Shown here: positions 1 to 6,710 of the stretch, piece after piece
How positions within the stretch are numbered: position 1 is the stretch's first letter
Layout of the letters: the number at the start of each line of letters is the position of its first letter
Origin: Deltaproteobacteria bacterium
GTDB lineage: Bacteria > Desulfobacterota > Binatia > UBA9968
Direction: 5' to 3'
Assembly: GCA_005878685.1 (NCBI GenBank)
Contig: VBLN01000106.1
Span: forward strand, 1-12,553
DNA: 12,553 nt
Position numbers and translations under genes: made by a program
Notes under the pieces: model-generated
Told to the model about the DNA's origin: nothing
What the model saw: the letters and a program-made list of their open reading frames with translations, nothing else
Database searches by the model: none

Positions 1-702
1 CATCCTGCGAAGAACGTATCGCTGCCTATCCATTGCAGAAAAGAAGTCTCTGTAAGGAGAGCTGCGGCTAGGAGAACGGGGGAGACCGGCCAGCAGAGCA
101 GCCTCAGCCACGTTAAGATCTTGAACTCCTTTGCCAAAGTAATCTTTGCTCGCAGCCTCTATGCCGTAGTTGCCGTGACCGAAATAGACCTGGTTCAGAT
201 AAAGGTAGAGGATTTCTTCCTTGGTATGATTTCTTTCCACCCGATAGGCCAGTATCGCTTCGCGGATCTTGCGCGTCCACGTTCTTTCAGGGGTGAGAAA
301 GAAAGCGCGCACCAACTGTTGAGTCAGGGTGCTTCCTCCTTGGCGGATCTCGCCTCTTCTTAGATTTGAGATAAGCGCTCTAAAGACCGCAAAGAAGTCC
401 ACCCCTTTGTGCTTAAAAAAGCGCGTATCCTCGGCCGCAAGGAATGCCTGGATCACATGCTCAGGAATACGATCCAACGGAACAACCACTCTTCTCTGAT
501 GATAGAACTCTCCGATCGGCACGCCCTCTCCGTCGTAGACCACGCTGACTACGGCCGGTCGGTAATTGGACATGAGATCGAGCCGGCTGGGCAGATCATG
601 TCCGAAGTAGTAGATCAAGGCACCGGCCGCGAGAATGGCGGCGAGGAGCGGAGTTCCGATGATCCACAGGATCATCTTGTAAGGAAATACCTTGTCTCTC
701 AT
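1..702 (-). CDS. mrcA: Penicillin-binding protein 1A-type glycosyltransferase, N-terminal part (runs off the left edge)
   Basis: Class A penicillin-binding proteins polymerise lipid II into glycan strands with an N-terminal GT51 domain and cross-link them with a C-terminal transpeptidase. Only the first 234 residues are here, with no stop before base 1. A membrane anchor spans about residues 10-33. The GT51 motifs are all present: EDTRFFKHKG at 91-100 with catalytic Glu91, RQGGSTLTQQL at 120-130, RKIREA at 144-149, and KEEILYLYLNQVYFG at 161-175 with the second catalytic Glu163. The start is the ATG at 702; the only upstream signal is a weak AAGAATGA, so no strong Shine-Dalgarno fixes it. The gene points away from rpsT across a 448-base spacer. 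The transpeptidase half lies outside the window, so a monofunctional glycosyltransferase cannot be excluded. The family call is secure and the exact symbol is by similarity. Confidence 0.93.
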   Translation of the reverse strand, partial: MRDKVFPYKMILWIIGTPLLAAILAAGALIYYFGHDLPSRLDLMSNYRPAVVSVVYDGEGVPIGEFYHQRRVVVPLDRIPEHVIQAFLAAEDTRFFKHKGVDFFAVFRALISNLRRGEIRQGGSTLTQQLVRAFFLTPERTWTRKIREAILAYRVERNHTKEEILYLYLNQVYFGHGNYGIEAASKDYFGKGVQDLNVAEAALLAGLPRSPSRSSPYRDFFSAMDRQRYVLRRM

Positions 703-886
703 TTCATTCTTTAAATGACTTTCGCATTCTAGCAGAAGAGCCGTGGAATTACTAAGTGCACAAGTAACAGCGACGCGGTCATTGATTCACGCAGTCAACT
801 TCACAAGAAGCAGGAAAAAAATAGAATTCCGCCGTCACTAAGAAAATAATTTTTCCTCGAACGAAAACAAAAATTCACGCGAACTG

Positions 887-908
887 TTCATAAGTTGTTG
901 ATAAGTTG
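887..908. repeat. Two tandem 11-bp repeats
   Basis: TTCATAAGTTG and TTGATAAGTTG follow each other directly with one mismatch, which places two equal sites one helical turn apart. Read on the minus strand, each junction contains TTATSAACA, one base from the DnaA-box consensus TTATNCACA. Two such sites do not make an origin; a protein-binding operator for the flanking genes is the simpler reading, but no regulator can be named. Confidence 0.5.
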
Positions 909-1093
909 AAGAGGAGGCGCGCCGCAAGGCGAAAGATAGCTGACGCCAGCGGATTGCCCAAATTACGAGCACTGAAACTCTCTGCGAATCGCTAACTTAC
1001 TAGAAAGTCACTATTGGAGCGCCTCTCTGACCTCAACAATCGACGCCGCGCGATTCGCCTTATTCGACCCAAAACCGTTCGTCTTCCATTGCG

Positions 1094-1120
1094 TTGACTC
1101 CTATTGGGGCAGGTGATAAA
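1094..1120 (+). promoter_or_regulatory. Possible sigma-70 promoter of rpsT
   Basis: TTGACT at 1094-1099 is a good -35 box. GATAAA at 1115-1120 matches four of six -10 bases, but the 15-base spacing is shorter than the usual 17. Transcription would start near 1127, giving a leader of about 25 bases before the rpsT start. Tentative. Confidence 0.3.
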
Positions 1121-1138
1121 CAGAAAACACTAATCAGT

Positions 1139-1144
1139 AGGAGG
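1139..1144 (+). promoter_or_regulatory. Ribosome binding site that fixes the rpsT start
   Basis: A perfect AGGAGG lies six bases before the TTG at 1151. It shows that translation starts there and not at the in-frame TTG at 1094. Confidence 0.85.
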
Positions 1145-1150
1145 TCTTCC

Positions 1151-1423
1151 TTGGCAGTTCATCCATCAGTGATCAAGAGACATCACCAGAGTTTGAAAAG
1201 AAGGGTGAGAAACCAGCAAGTCAAGTCCCGGATCAGAACCCTCATTAAGAAGGTTAAACATTTGGTAGATGCGAAGGATCGGGAAAACGCTTCGAATCAT
1301 CTCAGAGAGGTTAATGAGGCACTGGGCAAAGCCGTCAACAAAGGTATTCTCAAATCCAACACCGCCTCGCGTTGGTTGTCCCGCCTGTCGAGGTCGGTCA
1401 ACCGGATAGCATCTTCCTCGTAG
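1151..1423 (+). CDS. rpsT: 30S ribosomal protein S20
   Basis: S20 is a small helical protein that binds 16S rRNA in the 30S body. The product has 90 residues (the E. coli protein has 87). It begins MAVHPSVIKRHHQSLKRR, matching the family's opening xxxSAxKRxRQSxxRRxRN, and is rich in Lys and Arg throughout. The start is a TTG behind a perfect AGGAGG. E. coli rpsT also starts with UUG, where the poor start codon is part of autoregulation, so the same control is possible here (inference). Reading from 1094 would add 19 residues that do not resemble S20. The gene converges on lptE with only 13 bases between the two stops, and I see no clear terminator between them. Confidence 0.95.
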   Translation: MAVHPSVIKRHHQSLKRRVRNQQVKSRIRTLIKKVKHLVDAKDRENASNHLREVNEALGKAVNKGILKSNTASRWLSRLSRSVNRIASSS

Positions 1424-1436
1424 TCCTAGGTTCCCG

Positions 1437-2058
1437 TCAAAACATCTCCAGGAGCCTCTGGTGCAACTCGTGAGCGAATCTATCCACGAGCCGCTCTTTA
1501 GCTTCCTGGTTCAGAGTTTCGGTGAGTTGGATATCGGTGAACTGACGCACGTCAACGGGATTCAAATTCCTTGTCTTAAAATCGGAAGAGCTCGTCACGA
1601 CGGCCCCCCTTGAGCCGCTGTATAACTCTGTGAGGCTGAGCCCCAGTCGCGTCGACAACCAGCGCCAACTCATATTGAAGAACTTCGTCTTTGCGGTTCA
1701 CCGCGACAACCCGGCTCCCCAAAGAGCGAACCACCCCGCTGAGGGTCGCATCGGCCTCTTCGGGTCGGTCCACGACCTCAAGCTGCCCGCGCCGGTGAAG
1801 CTCGCTCTTAAGGGCCGAAGTTATCTCCACTTCAACGCCAACATCCCGACTCTTATTGATGAAGGGTTCGACAAAAACTGTTCGGACATCTTTGGGAAAC
1901 GCTTCTCCCTTCCCGGAAAACTGATAGCCACATCCGCCCGCCACAAGAAGAAACAGGCCAAGCCCCATAAAGTAGTTTCGGGTCTTGGCTTTCGGCTTTC
2001 GCATTTGTGCCTCGCAACTCGAGACTCGAAACTCGAAACCAACATTTGTCATGTTCAT
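1437..2058 (-). pseudogene. lptE: LPS-assembly lipoprotein LptE, apparently frameshifted
   Basis: LptE is the outer-membrane lipoprotein that plugs the LptD barrel and helps deliver lipopolysaccharide to the cell surface. The first frame (2058 to 1576) gives a basic stretch MRKPKAKTR, a hydrophobic segment, and a lipobox-like LLVAGGC followed by GYQFSG. The conserved VFVEPFxNxS and YELALVVDAT segments follow. It then drifts into unrelated sequence and stops at 1576. The normal C-terminal part (DVRQFTDIQLTETLNQEA and on to LLEMF) continues in another frame down to 1437. Removing one G from the four-G run at 1641-1644 (minus strand) joins the two frames and gives a family-length protein. This is either a sequencing or assembly indel or a real mutation. 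Three starts compete: ATG 2058 overlaps the leuS stop; ATG 2052 has GGAGG seven bases upstream; ATG 2004 has GAGG five bases upstream and gives a normal signal peptide. I favour 2004 for the exported protein; the coordinates cover the full locus. Confidence 0.72.
1985..2040 (-). repeat. Degenerate heptamer array with inverted halves over the lptE start
   Basis: On the plus strand the right part is four 7-mers of consensus CTCGAAA (2011-2038). The left part carries two exact copies of GCTTTCG (1988-2001). The two ends are inverted relative to each other: 11 of 14 bases at 1988-2001 match the reverse complement of 2027-2040. On the lptE mRNA this folds into a stem whose 25-base loop holds GAGG and the ATG at 2004; the 3' arm is the first codons of the signal peptide. 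Confidence 0.7.
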
Positions 2059-4532
2059 CCCTCCAGAACAATATTCACCAGACGACGCGGAACCTGGATC
2101 ACCCGGTGGATCTCTTTGCCCGCAAGAAATCCCCTAACCTTTGGGTCCGCCAGAGCCTCTGCCTCAATAGATTCGCTGCTTGCGTCCGCGGGGACCGTAA
2201 TTCTGCCGCGCACTTTTCCATCAACCTGAACCACAACCAGCAGCCGTTCTTCCTCCAGCGCATCCTCTGAATAGCTAGGCCAGCGCACCTCAGTCAGTGT
2301 CTTGTCCTGGCCCAGATTTTCCCAAAGCTCGCTGGTGATATGGGGCACGAAGGGATACAGAAGAACAATAATGGTCTCCAGCCCGCTCTTGATGAGGTCC
2401 GTCCCCTGCTCTAGTTGAGACTCGTCTTTGGCAGCAAGGCTCAGGGAATTGAACAACTCCATCAAAACAGCAATGGCGGTGTTAAAATGGAATCTCCCTT
2501 CGATATCATGCGTGACTTTCTTAATGGTGCGATGGATGAGCCGGCGCAGCTCCTTAAGCTGTGGCGTGTCGGCTTCTCGGGCGAGTTCGGAATTCGCGCG
2601 CCGCAATGCCTCTCGGTATTGAAAAGTAAAACGCCACAGGCGCGTAAGAAAACGGTAAGCACCTTCAACCCCCTGGTCGCTCCACTCAAGATCCTTTTCC
2701 GGAGGAGCCGCGAACAGCTCGAACAACCGTCCGGTGTCGGCGCCGTACGCCTCCCGGATCACGTCGTCGGCGACCACATTGCCTTTCGACTTCGACATCT
2801 TGGCGCCACCTTTGATAACCATGCCCTGGGACAGGAGCGCCTTGAAGGGCTCGTCCACCTTCACAAGCCCTAGGTCGCGCAGCACCTTGGTGTAGAACCG
2901 CGCGTAAAGTAGATGCAGGACGGCGTGCTCGATGCCGCCGATGTACTGGTCGACCGGCATCCAGTAGTCCGCAGCGCCCCGTTCGACCATGCCATCCTCA
3001 TAGCGTGGAGAGCAGTAGCGGAGAAAATACCAGGACGACTCAACGAAGGTGTCCATGGTGTCGGTCTCGCGCCGCGCGCGACCGCCGCAGCGGGGGCAAG
3101 CGGCGCTGACGAAGGCCGGATGGCTGGCCAGCGGCGAACCTCCCTTACCGCTGATTTGGACGTCGCGCGGCAACACAACCGGGAGATTTTCCTCCTTCTC
3201 CGGTACCATGCCGCAGGCCTCGCAGTAGAGGACGGGGATCGGCGCCCCCCAGTAGCGCTGGCGGCTGATGCCCCAGTCACGCAGACGATAGTTGATTTTC
3301 CCCTCTCCGAGACCGCGCTCGACCAGCCAGTCGATCACCCGCCGCTTGGCCTCGGCCACGGTGAGCCCGTCGAGGAAGCCGGAGTTAATCTTGATGCCGT
3401 CGCCTGTGTAGGCCTCGCCGGTCCAGCCTAGCCGCCGGCTGACGGTCTTGATGATGTCGAGGTTGTGAGTCTTCGCGAAGTCCCAGTCTCGTTGGTCCTC
3501 CCCGGGCACGGCCATGATGGCACCGGTACCGTAGATCATGAGGACGTAGTCGGCGATGAACAGCGGGATCTCCACCCCGTTGAAGGGGTTGACCAAGCGC
3601 GCAGAAAGCCTGAGGCCCCGCTTGGGGCGGTCCTCGGCAATGCGTTCCTGCTCGGACTGCTTCAGCACCTCGGCGCGGAAGCGCTCCACCTCGGCCCGCC
3701 CTCCAGGACCGGTCACTAGATCGTCGACCAGCGGATGCTCGGGCGCGAGCACCGCGTAGGTCATGCCGAACACGGTGTCGGGACGGGTGGTGAAGACGCG
3801 GATCTTGAGGTCCGGGTGACCTGCGACGGCGAGGTCGAACTCCGCGCCCTCGCTACGGCCGATCCAGTTCTTCTGCATGGTGATCACACGTTCGGGCCAG
3901 CCAGTCAGGCGGTCGCACCAATCGAGCAGCTCCTCCGCGTAGGCGGTGATCTTGAAGAACCAGCCGTCGATATCACGCTTGGTGACCTCGGACTCGCAGC
4001 GCCAGCACCGGCCACCCTCAACCTGTTCGTTGGCCAGGACCGTCTGGCACGACGGGCACCAGTTCACCGTCGAGCGCTTTCGGTATGCGAGACCGCGCTC
4101 GAGCATGCGGATGAAGATCAGCTGCTCCCACCGGTAGTACTCTGGATCGCAGGTAGCGATCTCGCGGTCCCAGTCATACGAGATGCCCATCTTCTTCAGC
4201 TGATCCCGCATGTAGGCGATATTTTCCATTGTCCACTTGGCAGGGTGGATGCCCCGTTCGATCGCAGCGTTCTCCGCGGGCAGCCCAAAGGCATCCCACC
4301 CCATGGGGTGGAGCACATTGTAGCCTTTCATCCTCTTATAGCGGGCGAGCACGTCGCCGATTGCGTACACGCGCACATGCCCCATGTGGATCCTGCCCGA
4401 TGGGTAGGGAAACATCTCCAGGAGGTAGTACTTGGGAAGGTTAGGATTCTCCGTGACCCGGAAACTCTTTTTTTCCTCCCAGATCCGTTGCCACTTTTCC
4501 TCAATTTTTTGAGGATAATATCTTTCTTCCAT
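2055..4532 (-). CDS. leuS: Leucyl-tRNA synthetase
   Basis: Charges tRNA-Leu with leucine and hydrolyses mischarged tRNA; class Ia, cytoplasmic. The product of 825 residues is a normal bacterial length. The HIGH-type signature is HMGH near residues 49-52, in PYPSGRIHMGHVR, and the KMSKS loop GAKMSKSKGN is near 577. The CP1 editing domain shows TTRPDTVFG and VPGEDQRDWDFA; the second keeps the universal editing Asp, although the more usual text is VPAHDxRD. Zinc-type Cys pairs lie in CPSC/CWRC and CEAC/CPRC, and the anticodon-binding domain fills the C-terminus. The frame opens with GTG at 4535 followed by ATG at 4532; I use the ATG because the family starts with it, although no strong Shine-Dalgarno is present. 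nusB ends 15 bases upstream, so the genes are probably co-transcribed. The central part is clearly GC-richer than both ends. Confidence 0.98.
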   Translation of the reverse strand: MEERYYPQKIEEKWQRIWEEKKSFRVTENPNLPKYYLLEMFPYPSGRIHMGHVRVYAIGDVLARYKRMKGYNVLHPMGWDAFGLPAENAAIERGIHPAKWTMENIAYMRDQLKKMGISYDWDREIATCDPEYYRWEQLIFIRMLERGLAYRKRSTVNWCPSCQTVLANEQVEGGRCWRCESEVTKRDIDGWFFKITAYAEELLDWCDRLTGWPERVITMQKNWIGRSEGAEFDLAVAGHPDLKIRVFTTRPDTVFGMTYAVLAPEHPLVDDLVTGPGGRAEVERFRAEVLKQSEQERIAEDRPKRGLRLSARLVNPFNGVEIPLFIADYVLMIYGTGAIMAVPGEDQRDWDFAKTHNLDIIKTVSRRLGWTGEAYTGDGIKINSGFLDGLTVAEAKRRVIDWLVERGLGEGKINYRLRDWGISRQRYWGAPIPVLYCEACGMVPEKEENLPVVLPRDVQISGKGGSPLASHPAFVSAACPRCGGRARRETDTMDTFVESSWYFLRYCSPRYEDGMVERGAADYWMPVDQYIGGIEHAVLHLLYARFYTKVLRDLGLVKVDEPFKALLSQGMVIKGGAKMSKSKGNVVADDVIREAYGADTGRLFELFAAPPEKDLEWSDQGVEGAYRFLTRLWRFTFQYREALRRANSELAREADTPQLKELRRLIHRTIKKVTHDIEGRFHFNTAIAVLMELFNSLSLAAKDESQLEQGTDLIKSGLETIIVLLYPFVPHITSELWENLGQDKTLTEVRWPSYSEDALEEERLLVVVQVDGKVRGRITVPADASSESIEAEALADPKVRGFLAGKEIHRVIQVPRRLVNIVLEG

Positions 4533-4547
4533 CACTCGATGACTCGA
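4532..4547 (-). repeat. Two octamers filling the nusB-leuS spacer
   Basis: Between the nusB stop and the leuS ATG, the minus strand reads TCGAGTCA then TCGAGTGA, differing at one base. The second copy supplies the A of the leuS ATG. It is a minimal case of the short-period repeats seen in the other spacers. Confidence 0.5.
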
Positions 4548-4958
4548 CTATTTGGCGCCACTTGCAACGGCTACTTGATCCAGGACTCCATTAATAAAGG
4601 TGGGAGAGTCGGCCGATCCGTAACGCTTACCGATTTCGATCGCCTCATCCATGCTCACGTTCAGCGGAATGTCCGGACAAAAAAGCAGTTCATAACTGGC
4701 CATGCGCAGGATCATGAGATCGACCTTGGCCATCCGCGAAAGTTTCCAGTTGTCTGTGGATTGCCTGATCAGCCGATCGATCTCGGCCCGGTGATCTAGA
4801 ACACCTAAAACTAGCCGCCGGGCGAATTCCTTCGCTTCGCCGCTGCCCTCGAAATGGGCCAAGAAGAACTCGATAGCACGGGGCGAATAGTCGCCTGTCA
4901 TCTCCACTTGATAAAGAGCTTGCAGGGCGAGCTCTCTGGCTTTTCGTCTTGTACCCAT
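4548..4958 (-). CDS. nusB: Transcription antitermination factor NusB
   Basis: NusB pairs with NusE (S10) on boxA RNA and lets RNA polymerase read through rRNA operons. The 136-residue product has the usual length and the family's opening GTRRKARELALQALYQ. It continues with helical sequence and ends with the conserved AIEIGKRYGSADSPTFINGVLDQVA segment. The start at ATG 4958 is fixed by that N-terminus, although the sequence just upstream (CTCCTCAGAC) contains no Shine-Dalgarno. Its position directly after ribH is the classic ribH-nusB arrangement. The upstream spacer is almost entirely heptamer repeat. Confidence 0.97.
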   Translation of the reverse strand: MGTRRKARELALQALYQVEMTGDYSPRAIEFFLAHFEGSGEAKEFARRLVLGVLDHRAEIDRLIRQSTDNWKLSRMAKVDLMILRMASYELLFCPDIPLNVSMDEAIEIGKRYGSADSPTFINGVLDQVAVASGAK

Positions 4959-4963
4959 GTCTG

Positions 4964-5045
4964 AGGAGGCAGAAGGTAACAGGCACTAGGCAATAGATTC
5001 CTCCCCCTTACGCCTGCTGCCTATCGCCTTTCGCCTATTGTCTAT
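4964..5045. repeat. Inverted pair of degenerate heptamer arrays between ribH and nusB
   Basis: Left arm 4964-4998 is five 7-mers of the type ANNAGGC. Right arm 5011-5045 is five 7-mers of the type NGCCTNN, which is the same motif inverted. A short CT-rich core (about 4999-5010) separates them. Four 7-mers per arm align in register when one arm is reverse-complemented, with about 19 of 28 identical by eye. The right arm contains the ribH stop codon (5042-5044). Confidence 0.65.
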
Positions 5046-5470
5046 GGAATCTCCCGATTCACGTTAACCATTTCGATCGCCGTAAGGGCAGCCTCAAATC
5101 CTTTATTCTCCGACTTGAGGCCGGCCCTTTCCATCGCCTGTTCCACGTTATTCGTGGTCAGGACGCCAAAGGCAATAGGGATACGATGTTGTGACATGGC
5201 ATCCGCGATCCCCCGGCTCACCTCCGCAGCAATATAATCGAAATGAGGGGTTTCGCCACGAATCACGGCCCCGAGACAGATCAGCGCGTCATATCTGCCG
5301 CTGCCAGCCATTTTGCCCGCCAGGAGGGGAATTTCGAATGCCCCTGGCACGTGCACGATATCGATGTTGTTCTCTTCTCCCCCATGACTCTTGAGCCCAT
5401 CGAGGGCGCTCTCTAGAAGCTTCTCGGTCACGAAGTTGTTGAAACGGCTCACGATGATACCGAACTTCAT
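5042..5470 (-). CDS. ribH: 6,7-dimethyl-8-ribityllumazine synthase
   Basis: Condenses 5-amino-6-ribitylaminouracil with 3,4-dihydroxy-2-butanone 4-phosphate, the penultimate step of riboflavin synthesis. Family landmarks are [48 protein letters not shown] with the catalytic His, and [17 protein letters not shown]. The product has 142 residues, against about 154-156 usually. It starts at [11 protein letters not shown], so it lacks the roughly 13-residue N-terminal strand that normally precedes this motif. No in-frame alternative start restores that segment, and the codons upstream do not look like the family. The stop of ribBA lies 10 bases before the ATG, so translation is probably coupled. 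Function is likely intact because the active-site regions are all present. Confidence 0.96.
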   Translation of the reverse strand: MKFGIIVSRFNNFVTEKLLESALDGLKSHGGEENNIDIVHVPGAFEIPLLAGKMAGSGRYDALICLGAVIRGETPHFDYIAAEVSRGIADAMSQHRIPIAFGVLTTNNVEQAMERAGLKSENKGFEAALTAIEMVNVNREIP

Positions 5471-5480
5471 TCTCGCTCTT

Positions 5481-6710
5481 CTATGCTTGCTTCTCGGACT
5501 TTGTTAGGAGTTTAGAAAAGAGATGGCCTAGTTTTTCTTGTTTAGTGCGCAGATAGCCGATGTTCGCCTCGTGGGGAGGCACCTCCAGCGGAACTCGCTC
5601 GACCACAGTCAAACCATAACCCTGCAGGCCGACAATCTTGCGCGGGTTGTTAGTCAACAAGCGCAGCTTTTGGACTCCCAGATCGCGCAGGATCTGGGCG
5701 CCGATCCCGTAATCGCGAATGTCCTCCTTGAATCCCAATTCCAGATTAGCCTCCACGGTATCCAATCCTTGATCTTGAAGGGCATAGGCTTTGATTTTAT
5801 TCGTCAGGCCAATCCCCCTCCCCTCTTGATACATATAGACGAGGACTCCTTTCCCCTCCGCGTCGATCATCTTTAAAGACTGGCGGATCTGATCCCCGCA
5901 ATCGCAGCGCTCCGAACCGAAGACATCTCCGGTAAGACACTCGGAGTGGATTCGTACCAAAACCCTTTCCTCGGAGCCGATCTCATTCTTAACCAGGGCC
6001 ATATGTTCGTTTGAATCCACATTGTTGCTGTAAACAATCGCCTTGTAAGTCCCACCGTGAATGGTGGGAAAGACGGCTTCTGCTTGGCGCTTCACCAGAC
6101 ATTCGCTACGCAAACGGAAGGCGATCAGATCAGCAATGGAACCGACTTTCAGTCGGTGCTTCTGGGCAAAGGTCTCGATGTCGGGGGTGAGGGCGACAGA
6201 ACCGTCATCTTGCAAGACCTGACATATAACGCCGGCAGCCTGAAGGCCGGCGAGACTGGCTAAATCTACAGACGCTTCGACCCAGCCAGAGCGGACCAAC
6301 ACCCCACCTCGACGTGCCTGCGCTGAGAAGACGTGGCCCGGCACCATCAGATCACGAGGTCTAGCTTCCCGTGCCATAACAGTCCTGATCGTCTCCGCGC
6401 GCGCCATGGCGGAAGCGCCCGCGCTGGCCACGGTCCGGGCAGTGATGGAAACCCCAAGTGGATTGCCGACAGAAGAGCTGCTCTCCTGCAGCATCAAAGG
6501 AATCCCCAATTGCTTCATCCTCTCCTCGGTCAAAGTCAGATAGATAAGCCCCCGACCGTGAAGCAGCATGAAATTAATCATCTCTGAGGATATCTTATCA
6601 GCGGCGGCACATAGGAAGCCCTCGCTCTCCGCGTCTTCCTCATCTACGAGGATAACGGCGCGCCCCGCGCGGATTTCCCCCAAGATTTCTTCGGTACTCG
6701 AGACTGGCAT
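5481..6710 (-). CDS. ribBA: RibBA-type protein: degenerate DHBP synthase domain fused to GTP cyclohydrolase II
   Basis: The family normally has two riboflavin enzymes in one chain: RibB makes dihydroxybutanone phosphate from ribulose 5-phosphate, and RibA opens GTP. The product has 409 residues. The RibA half (about 205-409) looks functional: [18 protein letters not shown] gives the zinc Cys258, Cys269 and Cys271, and QEGRGIGL and [11 protein letters not shown] follow. The residue before QEGR is Tyr294, where Arg is usual. The RibB half (about 1-200) is recognisable but damaged. The acidic loop usually DDEDRENEGD reads [10 protein letters not shown], losing the Arg and the last Asp (Ala27, Phe32). 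The GGHTEA metal His is Trp143 (SGWVEA). The CE Glu is Gln164. PGHVF with His126 is kept. I infer that the RibB half is inactive. The start ATG at 6710 overlaps the ribE stop by one base (TAATG), implying coupling. Confidence 0.93.
   Translation of the reverse strand: MPVSSTEEILGEIRAGRAVILVDEEDAESEGFLCAAADKISSEMINFMLLHGRGLIYLTLTEERMKQLGIPLMLQESSSSVGNPLGVSITARTVASAGASAMARAETIRTVMAREARPRDLMVPGHVFSAQARRGGVLVRSGWVEASVDLASLAGLQAAGVICQVLQDDGSVALTPDIETFAQKHRLKVGSIADLIAFRLRSECLVKRQAEAVFPTIHGGTYKAIVYSNNVDSNEHMALVKNEIGSEERVLVRIHSECLTGDVFGSERCDCGDQIRQSLKMIDAEGKGVLVYMYQEGRGIGLTNKIKAYALQDQGLDTVEANLELGFKEDIRDYGIGAQILRDLGVQKLRLLTNNPRKIVGLQGYGLTVVERVPLEVPPHEANIGYLRTKQEKLGHLFSKLLTKSEKQA

Larger units (their letters stand above)
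703..1150. other. Divergent intergenic region between the PBP1A-type gene and rpsT
   Basis: No protein or RNA gene is convincing here. The stretch holds an AT-rich part (about 835-910), two tandem 11-mers (887-908), an imperfect palindrome centred on GTGCAC (749-767), a small CGCC-GCAA-GGCG hairpin (920-931), and a plausible rpsT promoter and ribosome binding site at the right end. It must contain the promoter for the leftward PBP gene, but I could not identify convincing -35/-10 boxes for it. Confidence 0.6.

Noticed and set aside
121..714. Two short plus-strand frames at the left edge
   Set aside because: The minus strand here encodes a GT51 domain with all its motifs and is open to the window edge, so these are shadows.
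703..1093. Replication origin
   Set aside because: Two DnaA-like 9-mers and AT-rich DNA are too little; no dnaA, dnaN or box cluster is present.
1094..1150. N-terminal extension of S20
   Set aside because: The TTG at 1094 overlaps the likely -35 box, and the added residues do not match S20; the AGGAGG at 1139 fixes the start at 1151.
1437..1673. A separate 78-residue protein
   Set aside because: Its C-terminal part is the expected end of LptE and its N-terminal part overlaps LptE in another frame, so a frameshift explains it better.
3735..4799. 354-codon open frame on the plus strand
   Set aside because: It lies antisense across leuS and nusB, whose families are certain. The translation has no recognisable motif and is explained by the GC-rich codon bias of leuS.
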